This document shows, piece by piece, positions 34,354 to 44,286 of a stretch of 64,000 nucleotides of DNA (positions within the stretch are counted from its first letter, which is position 1; every line of letters begins with the position of its first letter). The notes under the pieces are model-generated. The model did not search any database, was not told the DNA's origin, and was given only the letters and a program-made list of their open reading frames with translations. Made by a program: the position numbers and the translations under genes. The stretch is from NCBI RefSeq assembly GCF_016811235.1, contig NZ_JAFBID010000020.1, forward strand, positions 26,188 to 90,187, written 5' to 3'. The DNA is from Microvirga arabica. GTDB lineage: Bacteria > Pseudomonadota > Alphaproteobacteria > Rhizobiales > Beijerinckiaceae.

Positions 34354-35628
34354 TTATTCGGCTGCGACCAGAACCGTCTCGCGGGCAGGCGTGCGTGTCT
34401 CGATTGCGCCGTCATAGACGGCCTGATCAAGAACGCCCTCCTCCTTCGCCACGAGCACGGGCACGAGAACCTGGCCGGTGACGTTGGTCATGGTGCGCAT
34501 CATGTCGACCACGCGGTCGATGGCCACGATGTAGCCGATGCCCTCCAATGGCAGGCCGGCGGTGCTCAAGGTCAGCGTCAGCATCACGATGGAGGTGCCG
34601 GGCACGCCGGCTGTGCCGAGCGAACCGAGCACCGCCGTGAGGCCAATGAGCACGTACTGCGTGAGCGTGAGGTCGAGCCCGAAATACTGCGCGATGAAGA
34701 TCGACGCGATGGCCGGATAGATCGCCCCGCAACCGTCCATCTTCACGTTGGCGCCAAGCGGCACCGCGAAGCTGGCATAGCTCTGCGGCACGCCGAGCTT
34801 CTCCACCGCAACGCGAAGCGACATCGGCAGCGTTGCAAGGCTCGACGAGGTGGCGAAGGCCATCTGCATCGCCGGCAGCGCGCCACGGAAGAAGCGGCCG
34901 GCTTTGAGACCGTGCAGCTTCAGGAGGCCGCCATAAACCACGATGATGTGGAACAGGCAGGCGAGGTACATGGCGGCGATGAACTTGCCAAGCGGCAGCA
35001 GTGAGGCAAGGCCGTAGCGCCCGACCACCCAGGCGATGAGCCCGAAGGTGCCGATGGGCGTGAGCTGCAGCACCCAGCGGGTGATGCGGAACACGAGCGC
35101 CGCGCCCTGATCGACCAGATTGCGGATGCCGGCGGTCTTCTCGCCAAGCGACACGAGGGCCGCGCCGACGATGCCGGAGAAGAACAGCACCTGCAGCACG
35201 TTTGTGTCGGCCATGGCCTTGATCGGGTTCGTGGGCACGATGCCGATCAGCACCTCAAGCGGCGTCGGGATGGTGCGCGGCTTCACCTCGCCCAGCGGCA
35301 GGTTCGACAGGCCAAGGCCCGGGTCGATCAGGTGGCCGAACGCGAGGCCCACCAGTACGGCGATTGCCGAGGTGGCGACGAACCAGAACAGGGTGCGCAG
35401 GCCTAAGCGAGCCACGTTGCCCGCTTCCGCCAGTCTCGCCACGCTGGAGGTGATGGTGAAGAACACAAGCGGGATCACGATCATCCGCACGAGGTTCAGG
35501 TAGATGTCGCCGAGCGGCTTGAACCAGATTGCCGCCTGCTCGCCGGCGAGGACGCCCGCGACAATGCCGAGGGCGAAGCCCACCGCGACCCGCTGCCAGA
35601 GCGGGCGCGTAAACCACGATTGCAACAT
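34354..35628 (-). CDS. dicarboxylate/amino acid:cation symporter (DAACS family)
   Basis: A 424-aa membrane transporter of the GltP/DctA type. Diagnostic segments are MIVIPLVFFTITSSVA (about 48-63), the first re-entrant loop with a serine-rich SSSLATLP (about 250-257), GANVKMDGCGAIYPA (about 282-296), and the second hairpin GTAGVPGTSIVM (about 330-341). DRVVDMMRTMTNVTGQ carries the Asp and Asn that bind substrate and cation. It takes up C4-dicarboxylates or acidic amino acids. Which one cannot be decided from sequence. It is monocistronic. Confidence 0.9.
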   Translation of the reverse strand: MLQSWFTRPLWQRVAVGFALGIVAGVLAGEQAAIWFKPLGDIYLNLVRMIVIPLVFFTITSSVARLAEAGNVARLGLRTLFWFVATSAIAVLVGLAFGHLIDPGLGLSNLPLGEVKPRTIPTPLEVLIGIVPTNPIKAMADTNVLQVLFFSGIVGAALVSLGEKTAGIRNLVDQGAALVFRITRWVLQLTPIGTFGLIAWVVGRYGLASLLPLGKFIAAMYLACLFHIIVVYGGLLKLHGLKAGRFFRGALPAMQMAFATSSSLATLPMSLRVAVEKLGVPQSYASFAVPLGANVKMDGCGAIYPAIASIFIAQYFGLDLTLTQYVLIGLTAVLGSLGTAGVPGTSIVMLTLTLSTAGLPLEGIGYIVAIDRVVDMMRTMTNVTGQVLVPVLVAKEEGVLDQAVYDGAIETRTPARETVLVAAE

Positions 35629-35822
35629 GTGGATTGCCTTGTATTTACGATTAGGGTCGCAAAATAATGCTTCATACGGCGGAGAACAAATGTCGCAGGC
35701 GCAGGGCTGAGGCCGCTCCCGTGCATGGGGGTGCGGCTCACATTGGCGTGTGGCGGAGTGCGGGCGAGGAACGCAGGCTCATCTCAAATCTTGTTCGGCA
35801 ATAACGGGATATCAGAACCAGC

Positions 35823-36932
35823 ATGCCTTCTCGCCTTTACTCCGGCTTCCGGAACGCCGGATTGTCGCTCGTGCTCCTGGTCGCCGGCAGCATCGGTGCC
35901 GGGGCTCAGCCCGCCTCCCCTGCGTCGGCAGCCCCCGACACCCGGCTGATCGAGGAGACGGTCGAGCGCGCCAGGGATCTGCCCAACCTGCGCTCGCTCA
36001 TCGTCACCCACAACGGAACCGCCCTGGCCGAGCAGGCGTTCGGCGGCACACGGCTGGACCGCCCGACGAACATCAAGTCGGCCTCCAAGACCATCATGTC
36101 GGCGCTTGTCGGCATCGCCATCGAGCGGGAGGTGCTGCAGGGTGTCGACCAGCCGGTGGCGTCGATCCTGGAACAGAGCATCCCGGACGACGCCGATCCG
36201 CGCGTGAGGCAGATCACCATCGGGCATCTGCTCTCCATGCAGGCCGGGCTGGAGCGCACCTCGGGCCGGAATTACGGCGCCTGGATCAGCAGCGGCAACT
36301 GGGTGAGGGATGCGCTCTCACGGCCGTTCGTGGATGAGCCGGGCGGGCGCATGCTTTATTCCACCGGCAGCACGCATCTTCTCTCGGCCGCGCTCACACG
36401 CGCCTCGAAGCGCAGCACCCTGGAGCTTGCCCGCGACTGGCTCGGCGAGCCGCTGGAGATCGACGTTGCGCCCTGGACCCGCGATCCGCAGGGCATCTAT
36501 CTCGGCGGCAACGAGATGGCGCTCTCGCCGCGTGCGCTGCACCGCTTCGGCGAGATGTACCGCCAGGGCGGCATGATCGACGGCAAGCGCGTGGTGCCGG
36601 AGAACTGGATCAGGGAATCCTGGACCCCGCGTACCTCATCCCCCTTCACCGGCGACTCTTACGGCTATGGCTGGTTCATGCGCGACATGCGTGGACACAA
36701 GGCGCATTACGCCTGGGGATTCGGCGGGCAGATGCTCTACGTGATCCCGAGCCTCGGACTGACGGTCACCATGACATCCGACCCGACGGAGCCGTCACGG
36801 GAGGACAACTACATCGGCCAGCTTCACACGCTCGTCGCGGACGGCATCGTTCCGGCGCTCCTGCCGAAACAGGAGGACACCACCGGCAGCATCGGATCGG
36901 GCGCGCAGCCGTCGTCCGGGGCACCGCTCTAG
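35823..36932 (+). CDS. class C beta-lactamase-fold serine hydrolase
   Basis: A 369-aa exported serine hydrolase. The signal peptide (LSLVLLVAGSIGAGAQ) is cleaved near residue 29. SASKTIM (about 86-92) supplies the SxxK nucleophile and Lys. The second motif is a YST-like tyrosine in MLYSTGSTHLL, and a late GFGGQMLYVIP replaces the KTG/HxG motif. It probably acts as an esterase, amidase or peptidase in the periplasm. True beta-lactamase activity is not supported by the motif set. The Gln/Ser/Gly-rich tail is likely flexible. It stands alone. Confidence 0.84.
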   Translation: MPSRLYSGFRNAGLSLVLLVAGSIGAGAQPASPASAAPDTRLIEETVERARDLPNLRSLIVTHNGTALAEQAFGGTRLDRPTNIKSASKTIMSALVGIAIEREVLQGVDQPVASILEQSIPDDADPRVRQITIGHLLSMQAGLERTSGRNYGAWISSGNWVRDALSRPFVDEPGGRMLYSTGSTHLLSAALTRASKRSTLELARDWLGEPLEIDVAPWTRDPQGIYLGGNEMALSPRALHRFGEMYRQGGMIDGKRVVPENWIRESWTPRTSSPFTGDSYGYGWFMRDMRGHKAHYAWGFGGQMLYVIPSLGLTVTMTSDPTEPSREDNYIGQLHTLVADGIVPALLPKQEDTTGSIGSGAQPSSGAPL

Positions 36933-36971
36933 GCGCGCTGCTCAACCGGGAGCGACAAGCCGGGGAGTGGC

Positions 36972-37442
36972 TTACATCCGTTCGCCGGGCAATTGGCTGG
37001 CCTGCTTCACCCAGGCGGCGAATTGATCCTCATTGAATGGGTCGTTCTCTCGGATGTGGAAGTATCGCACGTCCTTCTGCTTGGACGTTTCGGGAGGAAC
37101 AGGGTTCAGCGACGCGCCGCGAAAGAAGGCGACCTTGATGTACTTCGCGAAGCAGTGGATGCCGAGAAACCATCCCTGACCCTCAAGTCCGTAGAGCGGC
37201 GAGTTCCATTTGGCGGCCTTGTGCACGCCGGGGACGTTACGCGTGATGACCTCGTCGAGATGGCGTCCGACCTCGCTCTTCCAGCCCGGCATGGCGGCGA
37301 TATAGGCCTGCACGGGAGCATCACCGTAGCCCAACGCAATCTGGGGGTTGCCGCCTGAGAGAAGGTTCGGCTGCGCGGGCTTCCCAGCGACAGGGTTCGA
37401 CGCGACCATTCTTGCAGCCTTCAGCGACGTCTTAGCGGTCAT
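36972..37442 (-). CDS. DUF1801 domain protein
   Basis: A 156-aa protein with the DUF1801 (YdhG-like) fold seen from about residue 40 on. It shows VQAYIAAMPGWKSEVGRHLDEVI, KWNSPLYGLEGQGWFLGIHCFAKYIKVAFFRG, and RYFHIRENDPFNEDQFAAWVKQA. I start it at the ATG at 37442 because GGGAGGGG is just upstream. The 20-residue longer frame runs through the rpoD terminator. The first 35 residues are basic and low in complexity. The biochemical role is unknown; a link to iron handling has been suggested for relatives but is unproven. Confidence 0.8.
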   Translation of the reverse strand: MTAKTSLKAARMVASNPVAGKPAQPNLLSGGNPQIALGYGDAPVQAYIAAMPGWKSEVGRHLDEVITRNVPGVHKAAKWNSPLYGLEGQGWFLGIHCFAKYIKVAFFRGASLNPVPPETSKQKDVRYFHIRENDPFNEDQFAAWVKQASQLPGERM

Positions 37443-37484
37443 TAGCCCCTCCCTGTTGGCGATGTGCGGAAGCGCCATGAGATG

Positions 37485-37513
37485 AAAAAAGGCGGGCTCC
37501 AAAGCCCGCCTTC
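37485..37513 (-). terminator. terminator of rpoD
   Basis: On the minus strand a 10-bp stem (AAGGCGGGCT, TTGG loop, and its complement) is followed by six T residues. It lies 10 nt after the rpoD stop and just ahead of the DUF1801 gene's SD. Confidence 0.9.
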
Positions 37514-37522
37514 TTAATTCGC

Positions 37523-39520
<1,998 letters not shown>

Positions 39521-39715
39521 GCTTTGCTCAACTCCAGCGCCCCGCCTGTCCCCCCTACAGGACCTGCGCTGCGCGAAAGGGCGGCCAGCCTTGAAGGCTC
39601 CGCCACCCGAAATTCATTCCCGATTATAAACAGTGAGTCGCTGACTAACCGTTAACCATCTCCTGCTCAAACTGTGGCAGCCGCCCGTCCTGCCGCACTT
39701 TTGAAACCCTGACCA
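39521..39715 (-). other. dnaG-rpoD intergenic region
   Basis: No gene seen. This 195-nt gap between dnaG and rpoD is large enough for a separate rpoD promoter. The rpoD-distal half is A/T-richer. No heat-shock or other special promoter could be assigned with confidence. Confidence 0.4.
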
Positions 39716-41608
39716 TCAGTGACCCCCGGGGATCGCTGCGTCGTCCATGTCGGCCTCGGCACCCTCGACGGAAGACAGCTGGTTCTGGACCTCCCGCAGC
39801 CAGGCGAGATTGGCCTCATTGTCATCTTCGGCGAGTGCGCGCTCGGCTGCTCGAAGTTCGCTATGTAACGTGCGGGCGCGGCGATGCAAGGTGATGGCTT
39901 GCCTCAATGCGTCCTCAAGACGCAAGGGGTCCGCGTGAGGATCGAGCATCCATCGGTCGCCGGGACGGACCAGAGCCGTCAGCCTGTCAGCCTCGGCCGT
40001 CAGACCGGCCCGCTCAAGGCGGGCCCTCATGACCGTCAGGTCGGCAGGTTCGCCGCTCGCCGCTCCATCGAGCAGGAGACTGCGCACCATTTGGGTAGAG
40101 CGCCGTTCAAGTTCAAGATCTGCAAGGGTTTCCGCATGATTTTGAAGGAGTTCCGGGTGAACCAGGAAGGTGCAGAGGATCATAGCCTCGCGGGGAGACT
40201 CGGCCGTTCCGCCGGCAAAGAGCGCAGAGCGGGCCAGCATCGGCGAGACGCTTAAGGGGGAGCTTGGCGTCATGGGCTGAGGCTTCTGGAAATCCCGGCG
40301 CGGGCTGCCGCCCTGGCGGTTGAAACGGCTCCCCCGGGTGTCGGGACTCAAGGCCGCGAGGCGGCTTCCCACCTCCTCCCGGTAGTATTTCTTCAGGGTT
40401 TCGTCGCGAATCAGGGCAAGTGATTCGCGCAGCCGCCGCTCCAGGGCCGCTCGCCGCTCCGGGGTATCGAGGGGGCCGGCCTCAAGCTCCCGGGTCCAGA
40501 GCACGTCCACCAGGGGCCTGGCCGCGGCGAGCACCCGCTCCACGGCTGCAGGTCCGCCGCCGCGGGCGAGGTCGTCCGGGTCCTGCCCCTCGGGCAGCAT
40601 GGCAAAGCGCAGGGACTTGCCCGGCATCAGGTTCGGCAGGGCAACGTCAAGGGCCCGGTAAGCGGCCCGCTGGCCGGCCTTGTCGCCGTCGAAGCAGAGG
40701 ATCGGCTCCTCGGCGAGGCGCCAGAGCAGGGTGAGCTGATCCTCCGTCAGCGCCGTGCCCAGCGGCGCCACCGCATGGGGAAAGCCCGCCACGTTGAGCG
40801 AGATCACGTCCACATAGCCTTCCACGGCGATCACGGTGCCCCGGTCATGGGCCGGCTGGCGGGCGAAATGGTAGTTGTAGAGGAGCCGCCCCTTGTTGAA
40901 GAGCGGGGTGTCGGGGGAGTTCAGGTACTTGGCCGGCACGTCGGCGCTCATGGCCCGTCCGCCGAAGGCGATCACCCGGCCGCGCAGGTCGCAGATCGGG
41001 AACATCACCCGGTCGCGGAAGCGGTCATAAGGAACCTTCACGTCCTCGCCTGCGATCAGGAGGCCCGCCTCCACCATCATGTCGATGGGCACGCCTTTGC
41101 CGGCGAGATGGTCCCGCAGGGCGAACCGCTCTGGCGGCGCATAGCCGATGCGGAAGCGCGCCTGCGTGTCCCGGCTCAAAGCACGGCCGGCCAGGTAATC
41201 CCGCGCCTTGGTCCCGACCCGGTCCTGCAATGAAGCCTCAAAGAACGCCGCCGCCAGTTCCATGACGTCGTAGAGGCTCTTGCGCTTGACCTCCTCCTGC
41301 CGGTCCTCCTGGGACAGCTTGGGAAGCGGCACCCCCGCCTCTCCGGCGAGCCGCTCGACGGCCTCGGGAAAGGACAGCCCCTCCGTCTCCATGAGAAAGG
41401 TGAAGATGTCCCCGTGCTTGCCGGAGGAGAAGCAGTGATAAAACTGCTTCTGATCGTTCACGTAGAAGCTCGGCGTCTTCTCCGCGTTGAAGGGCGACAA
41501 TCCCTTCCATTCACGCCCGGCCTTCCTGAGACGCACGCGCTTGCCCACGACCGCCGAGGTCGGCAGCCGGGCGCGGATCTCTTCGAGAATTTGGGGCGGG
41601 TATCGCAC
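39716..41608 (-). CDS. dnaG: DNA primase DnaG
   Basis: A 630-aa primase that makes RNA primers at the replication fork. The N-terminal CHC2-type domain is present (SPFNAEKTPSF, 38-48, and YHCFSSGKHGD, 57-67). Of the usual four zinc ligands only Cys59 remains; Ser38, Asn41 and Ser62 occupy the others. Alphaproteobacterial DnaG proteins such as that of Caulobacter look similar to me. The Toprim domain has EGYVDVISL and DGDKAGQRAAYRAL. The C-terminal helicase-binding region is present. It is upstream of rpoD on the same strand, the ancient macromolecular-synthesis arrangement. Confidence 0.96.
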   Translation of the reverse strand: MRYPPQILEEIRARLPTSAVVGKRVRLRKAGREWKGLSPFNAEKTPSFYVNDQKQFYHCFSSGKHGDIFTFLMETEGLSFPEAVERLAGEAGVPLPKLSQEDRQEEVKRKSLYDVMELAAAFFEASLQDRVGTKARDYLAGRALSRDTQARFRIGYAPPERFALRDHLAGKGVPIDMMVEAGLLIAGEDVKVPYDRFRDRVMFPICDLRGRVIAFGGRAMSADVPAKYLNSPDTPLFNKGRLLYNYHFARQPAHDRGTVIAVEGYVDVISLNVAGFPHAVAPLGTALTEDQLTLLWRLAEEPILCFDGDKAGQRAAYRALDVALPNLMPGKSLRFAMLPEGQDPDDLARGGGPAAVERVLAAARPLVDVLWTRELEAGPLDTPERRAALERRLRESLALIRDETLKKYYREEVGSRLAALSPDTRGSRFNRQGGSPRRDFQKPQPMTPSSPLSVSPMLARSALFAGGTAESPREAMILCTFLVHPELLQNHAETLADLELERRSTQMVRSLLLDGAASGEPADLTVMRARLERAGLTAEADRLTALVRPGDRWMLDPHADPLRLEDALRQAITLHRRARTLHSELRAAERALAEDDNEANLAWLREVQNQLSSVEGAEADMDDAAIPGGH

Positions 41609-41916
41609 GAAGCGTCAGTCTCCAAACCTGTTGCATAACCTAGGGCGGCAGGGTGGGAGCGCAAAAACGGAACGGCCAAGCTTTTCTGTGCCCATAATCC
41701 ACAGGAGCAGCCCCTCCGGGCCGGAGCGCGACCTCGTCGTAGGCGCCGGAAGGTATCTTCTCAAGGCTTAGCTGACCGCTTACCTTCTGATTCGCCTGCA
41801 AAGCAGGAGCCAGATTCTGCGTCGGTTGCGTCGCTTGTTGCAAGAATATTTACGGCCAAGTGCCAGCATTTCAGCATTGCGAATTCCATAACAAAGCATT
41901 TTTGGAGCAAGGGCCA
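41609..41916. other. 308-nt divergent gap between dnaG and the RTX protease gene
   Basis: No gene supported. A small CCTGC-AAA-GCAGG hairpin lies at about 41803-41815. The right end is A/T-richer and holds the GGAG used by the protease gene at 41917. A GTG at 41860 in the same frame is possible but lacks an SD. No operator was recognised. Confidence 0.4.
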
Positions 41917-44040
41917 ATGCCTGCTGTTACAGCAATCGGTTCGACCGGCGATACTTACATTGACGGCCTTCTCGGAAACCTGAAATGGGCCGTCAACGAT
42001 CTCACCTACAGCTTTCCGACAACCGCCTCCCTCTACGGCACGTCCTACGGCAATGGGGAAACCGCCACCTTCGGGGTCCTCAGCGCCCTCCAGCAGGCGA
42101 CCGCCCGCACCGCCCTGTCGATGCTCGCCTCGGTGGCGAAGATCACCTTCACGGAGATCACCGAGACGACATTCGACCATGCCGACCTGCGGTTCGGCCT
42201 GTCGAACCTGCCCAGCACCGCCTGGGCCTACTTTCCGACCCCGGCTGCCGAGGGGGGCGATGCCTGGTTCAACAAGTCGAGCGGCGCCTACAGCAAGCCC
42301 GTGAAGGGCGACTACGCCTTCCTCACCTTCATTCATGAGATCGGCCATGCCCTCGGGCTGGAGCATCCCCACGAGGCCGGCATGCCGGACGACCGTGACT
42401 CTATGGAGTACACGGTCATGAGCTATCGCTCGTATATCGGCGCCTCGACGACAGGCGGCTATCCGAACGAGACCTGGGGCTATGCCCAATCGCTGATGAT
42501 GCTCGACATCGCGGCCCTGCAGCATCTCTACGGGGCCAACTACGCCACCAACGGCGCCGGCACGGTCTATACCTGGAGCGCGACGACCGGCGAGATGTTC
42601 GTCGACGGCGTCGGCCAGGGCGCTCCCGGCGGCAACAGGATCCTGCTGACGATCTGGGACGGCGGCGGCAACGACACCTACGATTTCTCGAATTACGGCA
42701 CCAACCTGAAGGTCGACCTGCGCCCCGGAGGCTGGACCACCACGGCTTCGGGCCAACTCGCCAAGCTGCACTATGACGGTTCGCGGCTGGCGGCTGGCAA
42801 CATCGCCAATGCCCTGCTCCATAAAGGCGACACGCGCTCGCTGATCGAGAATGCCATCGGCGGAATGGGCGCGGATACGATTGTCGGCAACCAGGCGGCG
42901 AATACGCTCAAGGGCAATGCCGGAAACGACAGGCTCACCGGCGCCGGAGGCGACGACCTGCTCGATGGCGGAGCCGGCAGCGACACCGCGATCTTCGGCA
43001 GCCGGCGCTCGGATTACAGCGTCACGCTGCTGGCCGACGGATCGCTGCAGGTGTCGGACCTGCGCAAGAGCGCATTGGACGGCTCGGACATCGTCCGGAA
43101 TATCGAGGCGTTCCAGTTCAGCGACAGGATCTACTCGCTCGCGGAGCTGACCGCCGCGCAGGTGGTGGTGACTGAACCTCTCATCGTGGCCGAGCCGCCT
43201 GTGACGAGCGTACTTTCCGTGGGGGACGAACCGCCCGTCCTGGAGGATCCTCAAGCCAAGCAGGATCTCGTTCTCATGGGCGCCGGTACGGCCGACAGGC
43301 TCTACGGCGCGGATGGGAACGATGCCATCTACGGCCAGAAAGGGAACGATGTTCTGATCGGCGGAGCGGGCCACGACACCCTCGATGGCGGCACCGGAAC
43401 GGATACGGCCAGCTACGCGACAGCCAAGGCCAGCGTCGCGGCGGATCTCATGGCCGCGTGGAGGAACACGCAGGATGCCTCCGGAGATCGCTACATCAGC
43501 ATCGAGAACCTGACCGGCAGCGCCTATGCCGACATGCTGAAAGGCAGCAATTCCGCGAACGCTCTCACGGGCGGCTCCGGATCGGATCGCCTCTACGGCC
43601 GCGGCGGCTCCGACCGGCTCAAGGGAGCCGACGGCAACGATCATCTCGATGGCGGCCTCGGCGCCGACACCCTCTATGGTTCCAGCGGTCGCGACACTCT
43701 CTATGGCGGCGCAGGAGCCGACGTTCTGTCCGGTGGATCGGGAGCCGATCTCTTCGTGTTCAAGGCGCTGAGCAACAGCGCGCCTCGCGCGCGGGACACC
43801 ATTGTGGATTTCGTGTCCGGCACGGACAGGATCGACCTGCGGACCATCGATGCCAATACTAAGTCGTCCGGCAACCAGGCTTTCTCGTTCATCGGGGGCC
43901 ATGCCTTCACGGGCAAGGGTGGGCAATTGAACCTCCGTGACGGTGTTCTGTCAGGCGACGTGAATGGCGACGCGGTGGCCGATCTTCAGATCCGCCTGAC
44001 TAAGATCGTGTCGCTGAAATCGGCGGATTTCTACCTGTGA
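41917..44040 (+). CDS. serralysin-like (M10) RTX metalloprotease
   Basis: A 707-aa predicted secreted zinc protease. The zinc motif HEIGHALGLEH is at 140-150 and the Met-turn YTVMSYRS has Met168, both as in serralysins. From about residue 300 two RTX blocks follow (GNDRLTGAGGDDLLDGGAGSD; later GSDRLYGRGGSDRL and others), separated by a 60-residue linker. The C-terminus IVDFVSGTDRIDLRTID...ADFYL is an M10-type secretion signal. GGAG is 9 nt before the ATG at 41917, and no Sec signal is present. It likely leaves by a type I system not encoded nearby. Confidence 0.9.
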   Translation: MPAVTAIGSTGDTYIDGLLGNLKWAVNDLTYSFPTTASLYGTSYGNGETATFGVLSALQQATARTALSMLASVAKITFTEITETTFDHADLRFGLSNLPSTAWAYFPTPAAEGGDAWFNKSSGAYSKPVKGDYAFLTFIHEIGHALGLEHPHEAGMPDDRDSMEYTVMSYRSYIGASTTGGYPNETWGYAQSLMMLDIAALQHLYGANYATNGAGTVYTWSATTGEMFVDGVGQGAPGGNRILLTIWDGGGNDTYDFSNYGTNLKVDLRPGGWTTTASGQLAKLHYDGSRLAAGNIANALLHKGDTRSLIENAIGGMGADTIVGNQAANTLKGNAGNDRLTGAGGDDLLDGGAGSDTAIFGSRRSDYSVTLLADGSLQVSDLRKSALDGSDIVRNIEAFQFSDRIYSLAELTAAQVVVTEPLIVAEPPVTSVLSVGDEPPVLEDPQAKQDLVLMGAGTADRLYGADGNDAIYGQKGNDVLIGGAGHDTLDGGTGTDTASYATAKASVAADLMAAWRNTQDASGDRYISIENLTGSAYADMLKGSNSANALTGGSGSDRLYGRGGSDRLKGADGNDHLDGGLGADTLYGSSGRDTLYGGAGADVLSGGSGADLFVFKALSNSAPRARDTIVDFVSGTDRIDLRTIDANTKSSGNQAFSFIGGHAFTGKGGQLNLRDGVLSGDVNGDAVADLQIRLTKIVSLKSADFYL

Positions 44041-44052
44041 CGGGAGAGGGTC

Positions 44053-44274
44053 TTGAGCGAGTGGATTGATTTCGATCGCTGGAAGGAATGCCCGCAGCTC
44101 GAGCGGCCCGGCTATGTCTTCGAAGTCAGAAACGCCGAGGGACAGAGCCTCTTTACGACATGCGATATCTCGTTGAAGCTGCCGTCCGGCTGGACATCCG
44201 CTCCCGTGCGCTTCCGCCTCGTGGAGGCTCCGAAGCCCCGGCATTCGAGCCCGATCCCGAGGTCCCGTCCCTGA
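44053..44274 (+). CDS. hypothetical small protein after the RTX protease (73 aa)
   Basis: I do not recognise this protein. It starts at a TTG (44053) with GGGAGAGGG just upstream, 12 nt after the protease stop, so the two form one transcript. It has a Trp/aromatic-rich start (SEWIDFDRWKECPQLERPGYVFEV) that looks beta-stranded and a Pro/Arg-rich end. There is no signal or membrane segment. Serralysin operons often encode a small inhibitor next to the protease. This one lacks a Sec signal, so that role is only a guess. The TTG start lowers confidence. Confidence 0.5.
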   Translation: MSEWIDFDRWKECPQLERPGYVFEVRNAEGQSLFTTCDISLKLPSGWTSAPVRFRLVEAPKPRHSSPIPRSRP

Positions 44275-44286
44275 ACGGGAGAGACT

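Noticed and set aside
35823..36932. Beta-lactam resistance gene
   Set aside because: Only the general class C fold and SxxK motif are present; the third motif differs, so a generic esterase or peptidase is more likely.
41761..43926. 721-aa minus-strand frame opposite the RTX protease
   Set aside because: Repeats in it simply mirror the RTX repeats; the plus-strand protein has the zinc motif and an SD.
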